In this document: piece after piece, positions 52,273 through 62,883 of the stretch | How positions within the stretch are numbered: the first letter of the stretch is position 1 | How the letters are laid out: each line of letters opens with the position of its first letter | Origin: Planctomycetota bacterium | GTDB taxonomy: Bacteria; Planctomycetota; UBA1135; UBA2386 | NCBI GenBank assembly: GCA_020638695.1 | Contig: JACKIB010000005.1 | Location: forward strand, 186,001-250,000 | Reading direction: 5' to 3' | Length of the DNA stretch: 64,000 nucleotides | Translations under genes and position numbers: made by a program | The notes under the pieces: generated by a model | Told to the model about the DNA's origin: nothing | Databases searched by the model: none | Seen by the model: the letters and a program-made list of their open reading frames with translations, nothing else

Positions 52273-53433
52273 TCAGCGCTGGAAGATCGGCAGGTACTGG
52301 TAGGGGATCTGCAGGATCAGCGTCGCTACCGCGGTGGAGAACGCGGTGCCGGGGCCGCACGAGCACGGCCACGAACCGTCGGCTCGCTGATTGCGCAGCA
52401 GTTCGCGCCGCATGGTGGTGAAGTACGAGCGCCAGTGCGAACCACCGGCGGTGAAGAACGCCTGCACGGCGTAGTAGTGCCCGTAGTAGAAGAAGTAGTG
52501 ACCTTCGCGCCCGTATTGGTTGTTGAAATGACCGAGCTGGCTGCGCAGGTACTCGAGCGCCGGTTCGATCAGGCGACTCTCGTAGTTACCGGCGGCGTAC
52601 AGCGTCGTCACGCCGGCGGCGGTGAGCGGGAAGGTCGCGCGGCTGTTGCCGCGCAGCTGGTAGCGGAACGCGCCGCCGCCTTCGAGGCCGCCGTAGTGAC
52701 GGGGGCGCCGGCGGCTTCCGCCGTGCACGCTGCTCTGTTTGACGTAGTTCTCGGCGCGCGTGATGGTGGAGCGCGGCACGGTGATTCCGACGTTGCGCGC
52801 CGAACGGAGCGCCATCACTTGGCACACCGTGATCGACATGTCCGATTCGCGCGCAAACAGCTGGTAGCGCCAGCCGCCCTCGGCGTTCTGCGAGTCGACG
52901 ATCACCGTGATCGCTCGCTGTAGCGCATCCCGCACGTCCCGCCGGCGGGTCATCCCGTAGACTTCGGCGAGCAGCAGGGTGGCGAACGCGTGGCTGTACA
53001 TCCGCGAGCCGTTGTCGTTGATGTAGCCGTTCTCCTTGACGCAGGCGAGCATGTAGCGCAGTCCGCGGCTGATCGAGTCGCCGTACTTCCCGCGACCCGG
53101 CGCGTGTCCACCGGCGAGGAAGCTCATCAGCGCCAGCGCAGTGACACCGACATGGCCGGACCGCGCACTGGTCACTTGGTAGTCGGTGTTCAGTTTGAAC
53201 CCGACGTCCTGCGCCCAATAGCCGTTCGGGCTCTGCTTGGCGGCCAGGAACTGGAGGCCTCGATCGACGGCGCGCTCGAGGTTCGGGGTGATGAACGCCT
53301 GTTGGTCGGAGGTGCGGCGTTGCCGATTCGGCTCCTGCGCGCACAGCGGTGCGGCGAGGGCCAACGACGCGAGCAGCAACCGGTCGAGCACTCGGCGTGC
53401 TGCGGGAGATCGATGCGGAGTCGGGATCGTCAT
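52273..53433 (-). CDS. Secreted prenyltransferase/squalene-oxidase repeat protein
   Basis: 386 aa with a Sec signal (RLLLASLALAAPLCAQ). An alpha/alpha-toroid fold is shown by repeats such as GLQFLAAKQSPNGYWAQD, HVGVTALALMSFLAGG, AITVIVDSQNAEGGWRYQ and ELLRNQRADGSWPCS, typical of the QxxDGSW family. The DxDD cyclase motif is absent, so it is not a triterpene cyclase. Planctomycetes carry many such exported toroids, of unknown role. It lies 10 bp after the PQQ-propeller gene and directly before the DUF4175-like gene. Confidence 0.88.
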   Translation of the reverse strand: MTIPTPHRSPAARRVLDRLLLASLALAAPLCAQEPNRQRRTSDQQAFITPNLERAVDRGLQFLAAKQSPNGYWAQDVGFKLNTDYQVTSARSGHVGVTALALMSFLAGGHAPGRGKYGDSISRGLRYMLACVKENGYINDNGSRMYSHAFATLLLAEVYGMTRRRDVRDALQRAITVIVDSQNAEGGWRYQLFARESDMSITVCQVMALRSARNVGITVPRSTITRAENYVKQSSVHGGSRRRPRHYGGLEGGGAFRYQLRGNSRATFPLTAAGVTTLYAAGNYESRLIEPALEYLRSQLGHFNNQYGREGHYFFYYGHYYAVQAFFTAGGSHWRSYFTTMRRELLRNQRADGSWPCSCGPGTAFSTAVATLILQIPYQYLPIFQR

Positions 53434-53443
53434 GGGTCTCGGG

Positions 53444-56400
53444 TCACTTACCGAACACCAGGATGCCCTTGGGCGTTCGGCACACGGTGAAGCGGTCGTA
53501 GGCCGTCATCGTGTAGGGGTTGCTGCGGTCCGGCATGGTGCGGGTCGATTTCTGATCGGGCAACGCGCCGCGGCGGTTGCGCAGGTCGATCACCAGCATC
53601 TGCATGCGCACGCCGTGTGGGTCGAGCAGAAGGGCGGCGAGGAAGTCTTCACCTACTACCGGATGACTCCAGAACACCGGGGTGCGGCGGGTGTCGAAGC
53701 GAAACGAAGGTCCGGCGCCGTCGATCGAATAGCCGACCAGGGTCGTCGACGACGACCCGTAGCGCTCCTCGATGAGCAGCAGGTCCGGTGCGGTGGGGGA
53801 TGGACGTTCGTTGAGCACCTTCGCGCGGCCGCGCAACCGCACTCCACGCAGCCGCGTGCCATTGGAGCGGTCGAGCACCGACAATTCGGTTTGGGTGCCG
53901 CGCGAGCCGGAGGAGGTCTCGACCACCACCACACCGGACGCGTGCAGCGTACACAGTGCCATCGCCCCGACCCGATGTTCGCTCGTCCAGGTCCAGTGCA
54001 GCCCACCGTCGTGGCGCAACGCGGTGACGAAGGGCTCGTGGGCGCCGCGGTAGTCGTCGCTGGTCAGGTACACGTGTTCGGCGTCGACCAGCAGCGCACG
54101 CTGTTGTCGGGCCAGGCGGAATTCGCCAGGCCCGAGGCTCGGCAGGCCGAGCCGTCGTACCACCGCATCGGGCACCGTGAAGCGCCGCAACAGGTGGCCG
54201 GTGATACCGTCGAACCGCAGCACCTCGACCTGGCCGGAGCGCGGCGGGTTGTGCAGCGTCCACAGGTCGTCGAGGAACGACCGCGGCGCGAGTGTCTCAC
54301 GGGTGCGGGCGAACGTGTGTTGGAACAACCGTGCGCCGCGCACGGCGTCGATCCCGACGATCTCCCCGCCGTCCCCATCGTCGACCATCGCCGCGTGCAC
54401 GTGTACCACGCCGTGCGCCACGCCCAGGATGCGGAAGGAGCGCTTCTGGTCGGCGACGACGGTCCACAGATCGGTGCCCTTCCGGAAGTCGATCGCGCGC
54501 AGCCGTTGACCCTCGTTGAGCAGCAGGCGGTCGCCGCACAGCCAGAGCGCGGCATCGTCGTGCGCCCAGTAGTGGGACAGGTGGGCATCGATCGAGAAGA
54601 TCGGCTTCTGGTGGTCGCCCCCTAGTTCGAACGCCAGCAGTCGATCGCGGTCCTCGGCGACGTACAGCGGTCGTTGCGCTGCCCGTCCGAAACCTCTGGC
54701 GAGGCGCGTGGTCAGCACCTCGAAGTGGCTGCGGCGGCTGTCGCCGATCGCGGCGCCGATCTGGCGCGCCGGGAGATCGGGGCGCACCCCGGCGTCGCTC
54801 GGTAGGCCCGGGATCTGCACCGCGTCGCGCATCGTCTTGCCGTTTTCGCCGAGCAGCGTGGACACCGCCGAGGCGTGGTCGCGCAGCAACCGCTGCCCGA
54901 GTGCGGCAGCCAATGGCAGATTGCCGGCCTTCTCCGCGGCGACCATCAAGCGGCGCAGCATGTCGGCGCCGGGCACCGCACTGCCGCGGCAGGTCATCGC
55001 CGCAGCGGTGCCGAGGTCACCGCGCAGCACCGCCGCGTCGAGTACCTGGCGGCGTGCCTGTGCCCCGGCCTCGCTGTGCGGGAACCGCTGGTCCACGTCG
55101 CGGAGCGCGGTCAGCTCGGTGCCCGCGGCGCGCAGTGCTTCACCGGCCCGCGCCTCGATCGCCGCGTAGACCTCGCGACCGTGGGTGCGGATCTGCTCCG
55201 CGATGCACCGCTCGGCGAATTCCCGCGCCGACTCGCCGTCGAGCACCACGCGCGGGAAGTTCTCGAGCAGTTCCTGGCAGCGGCGCACCACGGCGCGGGG
55301 ATCCTTCTCCAGGCGGCTGCTCCGCCACAAGGCGAATGCCCGAGCCGGCATGCGTCCCAGCCGGGGGAATCGGTACTCGACCGAGCCATGGGTCGTGGTC
55401 AGGCGATCCAGCTCCGCCAGCGCCTTGTCCGGTGCGCGCTCGAGCAGCCCCAGCAGCTCCAGCTGGGCGGTGATCCAGGAGTCGGGATTGGGTGCGGTGT
55501 CGCGGGCCCGCTCCAACTGCTGGATTGCCTGTGCAGTGAAGCCCTGCTTGGCCGCACGGGTGGCACGCAGCATCGAGATCTTGAACAGCTCGCCCGCGAG
55601 GTTCTGGTAGAGCGGCGCGTCCTTGCCCATTCCGGCGCGCTTCGCCGCGGCGAGCCCCTTGCGCAGCAGTTCGATGGTGGCGGTGCCGCGGATCCCGTAC
55701 AGGTCCTCGCCCCCGGAGCCGCGGGTCAGGGTCGCCATCCGCAGGTAGTTCGCGGGGTCGTCCGGCGCAGCGCGGATCGCGTTCCGGGTCTGTTCCAGCA
55801 GCCGCTCGCGGTCGAGGAACACCTGCACTTCGTTGGCGCGGGTCGTCACCAGCATGCCATCGATCATCAGCAGGTTACCGGGGTTCTCGACGGTGAACGG
55901 GCGGGGAGCGGCGTTGCCCTGCGCGTCGAACGCGTGCAACCCGGACGGCATCGGTTGCAGGATGTAGCGCTTGGTAACTGCGCCGCGCGGGATGCGCGAG
56001 CTCAACGTGTGGCCGAAGTACTGTGGCGGCCGGATCTGTCGGACGCGCGGCGTGCCGCTGCTCTTCAGTCCGACGCCGATCACCCCGGAACCCGACAGGA
56101 TCACCTCGTCGCCGAGTACGCCGAGCAGCCACTTGATGCCGTTCTGGTGGCGGGCTTGGCTGCGCCAGTGCAGCTTCCAGCGCAACGCTCCGGTGTCGAT
56201 GTCGTGGGCCAGCACGAACTCGGAGTCGAGCGGGGTGCTGACCATCACGCCGTCGGCGACCAAGATCGGGTTGTTGGCGAAGAACACCGGCCGGCTCTGC
56301 TGACCTTGCAGCCGGGTCCGCGGCAGCGGGATCACCGGGTAGGCAGAGCACCAGCGCACTCGGCCGGTCGCAGCATCCGCGGCGTAGCACAACCCCAGGT

Positions 56401-57871
56401 TGGTGGTGCCGTACAGCACTCCCTGGTGGATCGCGACCGGTGTCGCCGCGTACTCGACGCGCGCATTCCCGAACATGTTGACCTCCAGCTGGCTGCTGCA
56501 GATCAGGGTGCGCCAGCGCGGTGCGCCGGTGCGCAGGTCGTAGGCCGAGAGGTAGTACGTGACCGCGCCGGTGTAGTGCTCGGTGGGGACGTACACGGTG
56601 TCGCCGTCGATGATCGGCGGTGCCGGGGCATTGTGCGATGCGAAGCGCTTGGCTACCGGGCCGCCCTCGTAGTCCCAGTGCATCCACAGCCGCTTGCCGG
56701 TGTGCCGGTCGAACGCGAACAACCGCCGGGTGGGTAGCTTGTAGATCAGTTCCAGCTGGTGGAACGAGGCGGCGCGGCTGGAGTTGGGGACCTGCAGCGC
56801 CGCGACCACGATGTCGGGCGACACCGCGGTGGTCAGCAGCATGCTGCGGCTCAGGGTGTCGTAGTCGGTGTCCTCGTTGAGGCCGACCATCGGTCCGGCG
56901 GCCTTCCACGCGATGCGTCCCCCGACCGGGTCGTAGGCGACGACCTGGTGGCCGGTGTTGAAGAACAACCCGTCCAGCCCGCCGGTGGCGTGGCTGACCA
57001 GCGGGTACTGCGACGCGTAGCCGGGGCTGGCGAGTTGCAGCCGTTGCACCGAGCGGCCGAGGTTGTCGGTGAAGTGCATCGGCCGGGCGCCGTCGCGGCC
57101 GCCGCCGTACGCCGGCCAGCCGGTGGAGCGCTGTGCCGGGGCGGCGACTGCGGAGAGATCGCTGTCGCCGGTTGCACGCCCGGTGAGCGTCATCGCCGCG
57201 GCCAGGCGTCGGGACACTTCCGTGCGCAGCGGGTGGCGTGGCGGCAGCGCGTCGAGCAGGGCGCGGTACTCCGGGATCGCGCGTTCGACCTGGCCACACT
57301 CGAGCCACAGGTCACCCAGCCGCAGGAATGCGCGACGGCCGGCGGCGGTCGTCGGGAAGCGTCGCGACAACAGCTGCAGCGCTTCCGGGTCGTGACCGCG
57401 GAACGCGCCGTGGAGCAGTGCCCCGGCCTCGCGGGCAGCGAGCTTCTCGTAGGCCTGCTGCGCCGCCTCGGGGAGGTCTCGGAGCACCTCGACGACCGCG
57501 TGGCGCATGCCCAAGTAGCGCCCGGGTTCGACCTCGCAGAGGCCCGGGCGGCCGCGTTCCAGCAGGGTGTGCAGCCGTTCCACGGCGAATCCGAACCGAC
57601 CCGCGGCGATGTCCTCGCGGGCGGTCTTCAGCGCGTGGATGTCGTCCTGCGAGCGGGGGATGCTGAACAGGCTCTTGTCGTCCTCGACCTCGCCCCACTG
57701 CGCGGGCAGCCCGGCGGCGAGGAAAGTGAGGGCCCAGCCGCACAGCACCGTAGTGCGCCGTCGGCGGGGTTTGCGGGGCTCCAGAGGAGGGGCTGTCGTC
57801 TGCAACCCCGGGTGCACGCGGCGGCTCTCGGCCTGTCCGGTGGTGGCGATTGCGGCTCGGAAGTGCTGCAT
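53444..57871 (-). CDS. Giant PQQ-type beta-propeller/TPR protein
   Basis: 1475 aa. A basic N-terminal tail of about 40 residues precedes a hydrophobic segment (TTVLCGWALTFLAAGLPAQ) that is probably a signal or anchor. TPR-like helices (about 70-240) are followed by a first PQQ-like propeller (about 255-690), with repeated blades such as HTGKRLWMHWDYEGGPV and IDTGALRWKLHWRS. A helical middle (700-1090) and a second propeller region (1100-1475) follow. Probably exported; a protein-interaction platform rather than a dehydrogenase. It starts a 222-bp gap after the VWA gene and is transcribed with the next four genes. Confidence 0.85.
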   Translation of the reverse strand: MQHFRAAIATTGQAESRRVHPGLQTTAPPLEPRKPRRRRTTVLCGWALTFLAAGLPAQWGEVEDDKSLFSIPRSQDDIHALKTAREDIAAGRFGFAVERLHTLLERGRPGLCEVEPGRYLGMRHAVVEVLRDLPEAAQQAYEKLAAREAGALLHGAFRGHDPEALQLLSRRFPTTAAGRRAFLRLGDLWLECGQVERAIPEYRALLDALPPRHPLRTEVSRRLAAAMTLTGRATGDSDLSAVAAPAQRSTGWPAYGGGRDGARPMHFTDNLGRSVQRLQLASPGYASQYPLVSHATGGLDGLFFNTGHQVVAYDPVGGRIAWKAAGPMVGLNEDTDYDTLSRSMLLTTAVSPDIVVAALQVPNSSRAASFHQLELIYKLPTRRLFAFDRHTGKRLWMHWDYEGGPVAKRFASHNAPAPPIIDGDTVYVPTEHYTGAVTYYLSAYDLRTGAPRWRTLICSSQLEVNMFGNARVEYAATPVAIHQGVLYGTTNLGLCYAADAATGRVRWCSAYPVIPLPRTRLQGQQSRPVFFANNPILVADGVMVSTPLDSEFVLAHDIDTGALRWKLHWRSQARHQNGIKWLLGVLGDEVILSGSGVIGVGLKSSGTPRVRQIRPPQYFGHTLSSRIPRGAVTKRYILQPMPSGLHAFDAQGNAAPRPFTVENPGNLLMIDGMLVTTRANEVQVFLDRERLLEQTRNAIRAAPDDPANYLRMATLTRGSGGEDLYGIRGTATIELLRKGLAAAKRAGMGKDAPLYQNLAGELFKISMLRATRAAKQGFTAQAIQQLERARDTAPNPDSWITAQLELLGLLERAPDKALAELDRLTTTHGSVEYRFPRLGRMPARAFALWRSSRLEKDPRAVVRRCQELLENFPRVVLDGESAREFAERCIAEQIRTHGREVYAAIEARAGEALRAAGTELTALRDVDQRFPHSEAGAQARRQVLDAAVLRGDLGTAAAMTCRGSAVPGADMLRRLMVAAEKAGNLPLAAALGQRLLRDHASAVSTLLGENGKTMRDAVQIPGLPSDAGVRPDLPARQIGAAIGDSRRSHFEVLTTRLARGFGRAAQRPLYVAEDRDRLLAFELGGDHQKPIFSIDAHLSHYWAHDDAALWLCGDRLLLNEGQRLRAIDFRKGTDLWTVVADQKRSFRILGVAHGVVHVHAAMVDDGDGGEIVGIDAVRGARLFQHTFARTRETLAPRSFLDDLWTLHNPPRSGQVEVLRFDGITGHLLRRFTVPDAVVRRLGLPSLGPGEFRLARQQRALLVDAEHVYLTSDDYRGAHEPFVTALRHDGGLHWTWTSEHRVGAMALCTLHASGVVVVETSSGSRGTQTELSVLDRSNGTRLRGVRLRGRAKVLNERPSPTAPDLLLIEERYGSSSTTLVGYSIDGAGPSFRFDTRRTPVFWSHPVVGEDFLAALLLDPHGVRMQMLVIDLRNRRGALPDQKSTRTMPDRSNPYTMTAYDRFTVCRTPKGILVFGK

Positions 57872-58093
57872 CGATTCGGTGTTATCGGCGCTGAAGCCCT
57901 ATTCGATCACATCCCACGGAGCGACGCAGGTGCCGGCCGGGGATTCCGGGCCGATCGGACCTTGCTACGGACAGCGGTGGCGGAACGAGAATGCAATCCG
58001 CCGCATGCCGTCCATCGGCCTCGGGCGAACCTCGGATCGAGCCGCGGCACGACCCGTCCGGGCTGCGGCGACCCGGTTTTCGCACGGTCGAGG

Positions 58094-60511
58094 TCAGACC
58101 AGCCGTGCCCGCTTGCGCAGGATCCACTCGAGTGCCAGCAACCCGATGACCGCAGCGAGCATCCACCAGTGGTCCCACAGGGTCCGCACCTCGCGCCGCA
58201 CTTCGGTGTCGGGTGCGCGGCGATCCTTGAAGTCGGCGGCGATCTCGGCCGCGTTGCCGAGGAACACGTATCGGCCGCCTTTGCTGGCCTTGGCGGTCAA
58301 CTGCAGCGTGGCCTTGTCCTGCGAGGAGTGCTGCATCTCGCGGTCGGGGATCTTGACCAACACGTCCTCGCGCGCCAGCACCTTGTCGCTGGGGTTGTCG
58401 TTGGCGAACACCAGCACGCTGATCGACGCGGGACGGTCCAGGGAGAAGGTGCCGCGGTAGGTGCCGAGCTCGCCGGGGATCGCGCGCAACACCCGGCGTT
58501 CGGGCTCGGCGTTGGCGCGGCGCAGGAACACCACGGCTTCCTGTTCGCTCGATGGGTGCAGTTCGTCGTCGTGCTTCAGCAGGGTGATCTGGATCGGCTC
58601 TCCGGTCTCGGCGACCACCTTGCTGAGCCGCAGATCGACTCGGTCGTCGCGGCGGCGCAGGCGGTTCTCGGCGAGGTAGCGGACCACGTTGCGCCAGAAT
58701 GTGTCGTGGTAGACCTCGCCGAAACTCTTGCGCCACAGCCAAGTCTCGTCGGTGCCCATCCAGAAGGTGCGGCCGCGGGCGTAGTTGCCCACCGCTGCGA
58801 TCACCCGCTTGCCGAACCGGTTCTCGTCGACCGGGTGGCGCAGCAGCACCTCGGCGCCGGCCTTGGCCTGTTGCACCGGGTGATAGACGCGTAGCGGCGA
58901 CAACTCCTGTTCCCACAGGCGGGCGTTGAGCGGCAGATCGCGGCTGAGCAACGCGATGTCGTGCGGGGCGCCGGGGTTGTTCAGCACCGGCCGAAACTCG
59001 TCGATGCGGTTGATCTTCGAAACGGCGGCCTCGAGGTCGGACTGCCGCTCGAGCACCACGGGCAGCAGGTCCTGCAGCACCGTGCCACGGTATGCCTCGG
59101 GCATGAACCCGTCGCCGAACATGAAGCCAGCGCCACCGCCGAACTCGACGAACTCCACCAGCAACTTGAGCCACGCGTTGCGTTGCTCCTCGGTTGCGCC
59201 GAGCCGCAGTGGGTCGACGTCGCCGACCAGCACCACGTGGTAGGCGAACAGTTCCTCGCGGGTGCGCGGGATGTCGCGCAGCGGCGCCAAATCGCGGCTG
59301 TGCTCCTGCGGGAAGTCGCCGCTGGCGTCGAACAGGTACGACTGCATGATGATGCTGTCGTCGACGCGCTTCAGGCCCTCCTTGACGTAGCGGTACTCCC
59401 AGCGCGGGATGTCCTCGACGTACAGTACCCGGATCTTCTCGTCGTTCACCCGCAGGAAGCGGACGTCGACGTTGTCGTCGAGACTGGTCTCCTCGGGGAA
59501 CTCGGTGACTTTGAAGCGCAGCGTGTAGTCGCCGGGCTCTTGGAAGGCGTACACCGCGCGCACCCGTTTGGGCTCACCGTCCTTGGCAAGCCGCGTCGGC
59601 GGCTCGTTGTGCACCGGGACGAACGGTCCGCCGTCGCGCGAGGCCTCCACGGTGACTTCGACCGACTTGTCCGCGAGACCCTCGGCGACCAGCTTGATGT
59701 CGAACACCACCTCTTCGCCGCGCAGCGCCTCCTTCGGCCCCGAGGGGCCGATGATGCGCACGTTGCGCGCCGGGTTGGGATCGCCCACGCCGATGGTGTA
59801 GAGCGCCAGGTCGGCGGTGCGGTACTTGGCGGCCACCGCGGCCGGCTCCAGACCCTTGTTGTTGCGCCCGTCCGACACCAGGATCACCGCGTCGACCGGG
59901 GCCGCTCCGATTCCGGACAGCAGGAGTTCGAGTGCGTCGCCGATCGGGCTGGTCGGGCCCTTGGCAGTCAACTCGCCGAGGCTGGAGATCGGCAGCGGTT
60001 TGCGCACGAACCGGAACAGGCGCACGTCGTGGGTCGCGGCCAGTTTGGCCAGCAGACCGTCGCTGCGCTCGAGCACCTTGGCGACCAGCTCGGCGCGGGT
60101 GTGTTGGGCGAGCTCTTCCACGTCGGCCGCGGCGCGCAGCGCGGCCTGCTGCTGCGCGTCCGGGTAGGTGTCCTTGCGCTGCATGCTGGCGCTGTCGTCC
60201 ACCAGGACGTGCACTTGGCTGCGCAGCTGCGTGTAATGCCGCGTCTCCAGCACCGGTTGCGCGATCGCCAGCAGACAGACCAGGATCGCGGCGCCGCGCA
60301 GGATCGACAGCAGCACGCGGGTGCGCGGCTCGAGGCGGCTGATGCCGCCGTACGACCACCAGGCGAACGCGACCACCAGCGGCACCACGACCAGCCCGAC
60401 GACCCATGCCGGCGGCATGTTCTGGAACTGGTAGTGGTACTCGGGTGCGGTTCCCGCGGGGTTCGACGGATCCGAAGCCTGGGGCAGGGCCCACAAGGAT
60501 GTCGCCAGCAT
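58094..60511 (-). CDS. VWA-domain membrane protein
   Basis: 805 aa from ATG 60511 (TGATG overlap with the upstream gene; an ATG 36 bp earlier is also in frame). Two N-terminal membrane helices (about 37-57 and 73-90) frame a VWA domain with the metal-site motif VDDSASM near residue 117, and LVSDGRNN near 220. A beta-sandwich region and a class I glutamine-amidotransferase-like region (about 360-600: VLYVEDIPRWEYRYVKEGL, GGGAGFMFGDGF) follow. A last membrane helix (MLAAVIGLLALEWILRK) ends the protein. This is the standard gene after BatA-type genes in planctomycete MoxR clusters; exact function unknown. Confidence 0.88.
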   Translation of the reverse strand: MLATSLWALPQASDPSNPAGTAPEYHYQFQNMPPAWVVGLVVVPLVVAFAWWSYGGISRLEPRTRVLLSILRGAAILVCLLAIAQPVLETRHYTQLRSQVHVLVDDSASMQRKDTYPDAQQQAALRAAADVEELAQHTRAELVAKVLERSDGLLAKLAATHDVRLFRFVRKPLPISSLGELTAKGPTSPIGDALELLLSGIGAAPVDAVILVSDGRNNKGLEPAAVAAKYRTADLALYTIGVGDPNPARNVRIIGPSGPKEALRGEEVVFDIKLVAEGLADKSVEVTVEASRDGGPFVPVHNEPPTRLAKDGEPKRVRAVYAFQEPGDYTLRFKVTEFPEETSLDDNVDVRFLRVNDEKIRVLYVEDIPRWEYRYVKEGLKRVDDSIIMQSYLFDASGDFPQEHSRDLAPLRDIPRTREELFAYHVVLVGDVDPLRLGATEEQRNAWLKLLVEFVEFGGGAGFMFGDGFMPEAYRGTVLQDLLPVVLERQSDLEAAVSKINRIDEFRPVLNNPGAPHDIALLSRDLPLNARLWEQELSPLRVYHPVQQAKAGAEVLLRHPVDENRFGKRVIAAVGNYARGRTFWMGTDETWLWRKSFGEVYHDTFWRNVVRYLAENRLRRRDDRVDLRLSKVVAETGEPIQITLLKHDDELHPSSEQEAVVFLRRANAEPERRVLRAIPGELGTYRGTFSLDRPASISVLVFANDNPSDKVLAREDVLVKIPDREMQHSSQDKATLQLTAKASKGGRYVFLGNAAEIAADFKDRRAPDTEVRREVRTLWDHWWMLAAVIGLLALEWILRKRARLV

Positions 60512-62865
60512 CACGTGCGCCTCCGGCTCACGAAACGCGCCCAGCACGCTTCACCGACCACCAACAAGAGCACCAGATACAGGAGGAACGGGCCGATCTC
60601 GCCGATCCCGGCGGTCTCGATCGGCGCGCTGTCGTCCGGCAGCGCGGTGTGGATGCGCTGGATCCCCAAGCGCTCACGCACCACGGCGTGCGCCAGGTAG
60701 CCGAGCTCGCCTTCCGTCGGGTCCGGGTTGACCGCGAACGGCAGCCGCAGCTGTTGCGCGGTGCCCGACTCGCCTTGTTCCATCTCGAAGGTGTAGAAGC
60801 CGGCGAAGTTGGTCTGCGTGAACGGCGGCAGTGCGAACAGGTTGCCGCGCAGCGGCTTGGCGTCCTGGGCGACCGGCACCTTGCTGCTGCCGGCGCGGTC
60901 GCACAAGACCACCGCCATGCCCTGGGGTCGCTTCGGCACCACAGCGCTGAGGCTGCCGCCGACCAATACGTTGTACGGGTCGGTCGCTGGGTGCGACAGC
61001 CAGTGGGCGAGCGGGTGGAACAGCGGGATCGAGTGGATCTGCGCGTCGAGCGTGTTCCACTTCTTCGGCTGTGCGGTGATGGCGCTGGTCAGCAGCAGGG
61101 TGCGCCCCTCGCCGAATCGGCCACCGACCAGCAGCGGGGACAGGCTCGGGTTGCTGATCTGCCACAGCACCGCGTGGTTCTTCGCCAGTGTCTCCCGGTC
61201 GGTGGTGAAGTAGCGGTAGATGCCGGCGAGCTGCAGGTACTGCAGCAGCGACTCGTCCTCCTTGAAGTCGTGGAACACCGGGTGCTCCAGGTCGACGACC
61301 TGGCTGCGGTAGTAGCGCTGCCCGCCGGGATCGAACCCTTCGTGGCGCCGCAGAGCGATGCCCAACGGGCCCTCGCCGTTGCGGTACAGGTGCGTGTTGT
61401 AGCTGTCCGGATCACAGCGCGGCCCGAGCATCACCAGTAGTCCTGTGCCGGCTTCGACCGCCGCCACGAGATCGTCCGCGACCTGCTCGTTGAGCCGTTC
61501 GACCCCTGCCAGCACGACCATGTCGTAGCCCTGCGGCTTCTCTTGCCGCGCCAGGAACTCGGTGCTGTCGATGACCTTGGTGGCGAACTCGGTGACCGTG
61601 GCGTCGCCGCGACCCTGGGTCGGATCGAGCACCACCCGCAGCCAACCGGTGTCCATCAGTCGCCACTCGGTCTCCGGCGAGCCCTCGACCAACAGCACCT
61701 TCAGCTGCTCCTTCACGTCGACCACGTGGTAGACCGCGTTGTCCGCCTCCAGGCCGTCGGTCGGGATGCTGGCCTTGAGTTGGCGCAGCCCGGTCTGCCG
61801 GAACACGACCGGGAACGGGATCTCGGTCTCGGCACCCGCCTCGACCTGCACCACCTTGCGCACCGGCTCGCCGCTGTCCTTCTCCAGCGTCACCTCGACC
61901 AGCTGCTTGCTGGTGGAGAGGTTGCGGACCGTGACGTCGGCCTCCAGCGCGACTCCGGTGACAGCGTGTGCGCGCGACATGCGCAGCTTGGTCAGCTGCA
62001 CGTTCTCCAGCGTGGTCCCGGCGCTCCCGCCGACATCGATGAGCGACACGCTCGCGAGTTTGGCGAGGCGGGCCATCACCTCGCGCGCGGTGTCCGCCAG
62101 GGGGTCGGTGCCGGCTCCCTTGGTCTGCTTGGTCGGCTGCTTCTCGGTCGGCCGCGCCGCCGGCCCGGCCGGTTGCTCCCCGTCTCGCGCCGTGGGCTTG
62201 CCGGCTGGCTGCAGCGTGTCCCCGAAGCAGCTCTTCTGCAGGTCGGTGAAGATGTAGAGCCGCGTTTGGCCGGCGATCACCGGACCGGGTTTGGCGCGCT
62301 CCTCCTCCAGCATCGCGGCAACCTGGGTCAGCGCCGGCAGCATCGATTCCGCGCTGTCGGGTGGGGGGCCGAGTCGCGCCAGCCGAGCCCGTGCGGTCGC
62401 CAGTGAGACACTACCTCGCACCGGAAACTCGGGGCGCACGCCCGCCAGAACCAGGGTGATGCGCTGGCCCGCCTGTCCCTCGAGTTGCTCGAGTCGGTTG
62501 GTCGCGATCCGGAGCGCGCGGTGGTGCGGGCTCTGACTACCGGAGGGCTGGTAGCCCATGCTGTAGCTGCGATCGAACACCATCACATGGTGGGTGGTAC
62601 CGACCGACGGCAGCATGCCCGGCGCGTCGCGGAAGAACGGCCGCGCGATGGCGAGGGCCAGCACTACCGGGAGCAGGCAACGCAGCAGCAGCAGGATCAG
62701 GTTCTCGATCCGCAGCCGGCGCCGGTGCTTCTGGTAGGCACGCAGCAGGTACTCCATCGCGGCCCAGTCGCGGCGACGGAACCGCTGCCGATTGAAGATG
62801 TGGATCAGCAGCGGCACGGCGAACAGCAGTGCGCCGGCGACCAGGGCTGGAGTGATGAACTGCAA
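60511..62865 (-). CDS. BatA-type membrane protein with VWA domain
   Basis: 784 aa starting at TTG 62865. The N-terminal 70 residues are the BatA signature (PALVAGALLFAVPLLIHIFNR, then LLLLLRCLLPVVLALAIARP), two membrane helices. A VWA-like domain with VFDRSYSM follows near residue 98. A Thr/Lys/Pro linker at about 235-255, a beta-sandwich and an amidotransferase-like domain (VVLAGVERLNEQVADDL) come next, and a C-terminal helix (FLLYLVLLLVVGEACW). It overlaps the next gene and lies 18 bp after the DUF58 gene. Confidence 0.88.
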   Translation of the reverse strand: MQFITPALVAGALLFAVPLLIHIFNRQRFRRRDWAAMEYLLRAYQKHRRRLRIENLILLLLRCLLPVVLALAIARPFFRDAPGMLPSVGTTHHVMVFDRSYSMGYQPSGSQSPHHRALRIATNRLEQLEGQAGQRITLVLAGVRPEFPVRGSVSLATARARLARLGPPPDSAESMLPALTQVAAMLEEERAKPGPVIAGQTRLYIFTDLQKSCFGDTLQPAGKPTARDGEQPAGPAARPTEKQPTKQTKGAGTDPLADTAREVMARLAKLASVSLIDVGGSAGTTLENVQLTKLRMSRAHAVTGVALEADVTVRNLSTSKQLVEVTLEKDSGEPVRKVVQVEAGAETEIPFPVVFRQTGLRQLKASIPTDGLEADNAVYHVVDVKEQLKVLLVEGSPETEWRLMDTGWLRVVLDPTQGRGDATVTEFATKVIDSTEFLARQEKPQGYDMVVLAGVERLNEQVADDLVAAVEAGTGLLVMLGPRCDPDSYNTHLYRNGEGPLGIALRRHEGFDPGGQRYYRSQVVDLEHPVFHDFKEDESLLQYLQLAGIYRYFTTDRETLAKNHAVLWQISNPSLSPLLVGGRFGEGRTLLLTSAITAQPKKWNTLDAQIHSIPLFHPLAHWLSHPATDPYNVLVGGSLSAVVPKRPQGMAVVLCDRAGSSKVPVAQDAKPLRGNLFALPPFTQTNFAGFYTFEMEQGESGTAQQLRLPFAVNPDPTEGELGYLAHAVVRERLGIQRIHTALPDDSAPIETAGIGEIGPFLLYLVLLLVVGEACWARFVSRRRT

Positions 62866-62883
62866 CGGCGGTGGTGGTGGTCG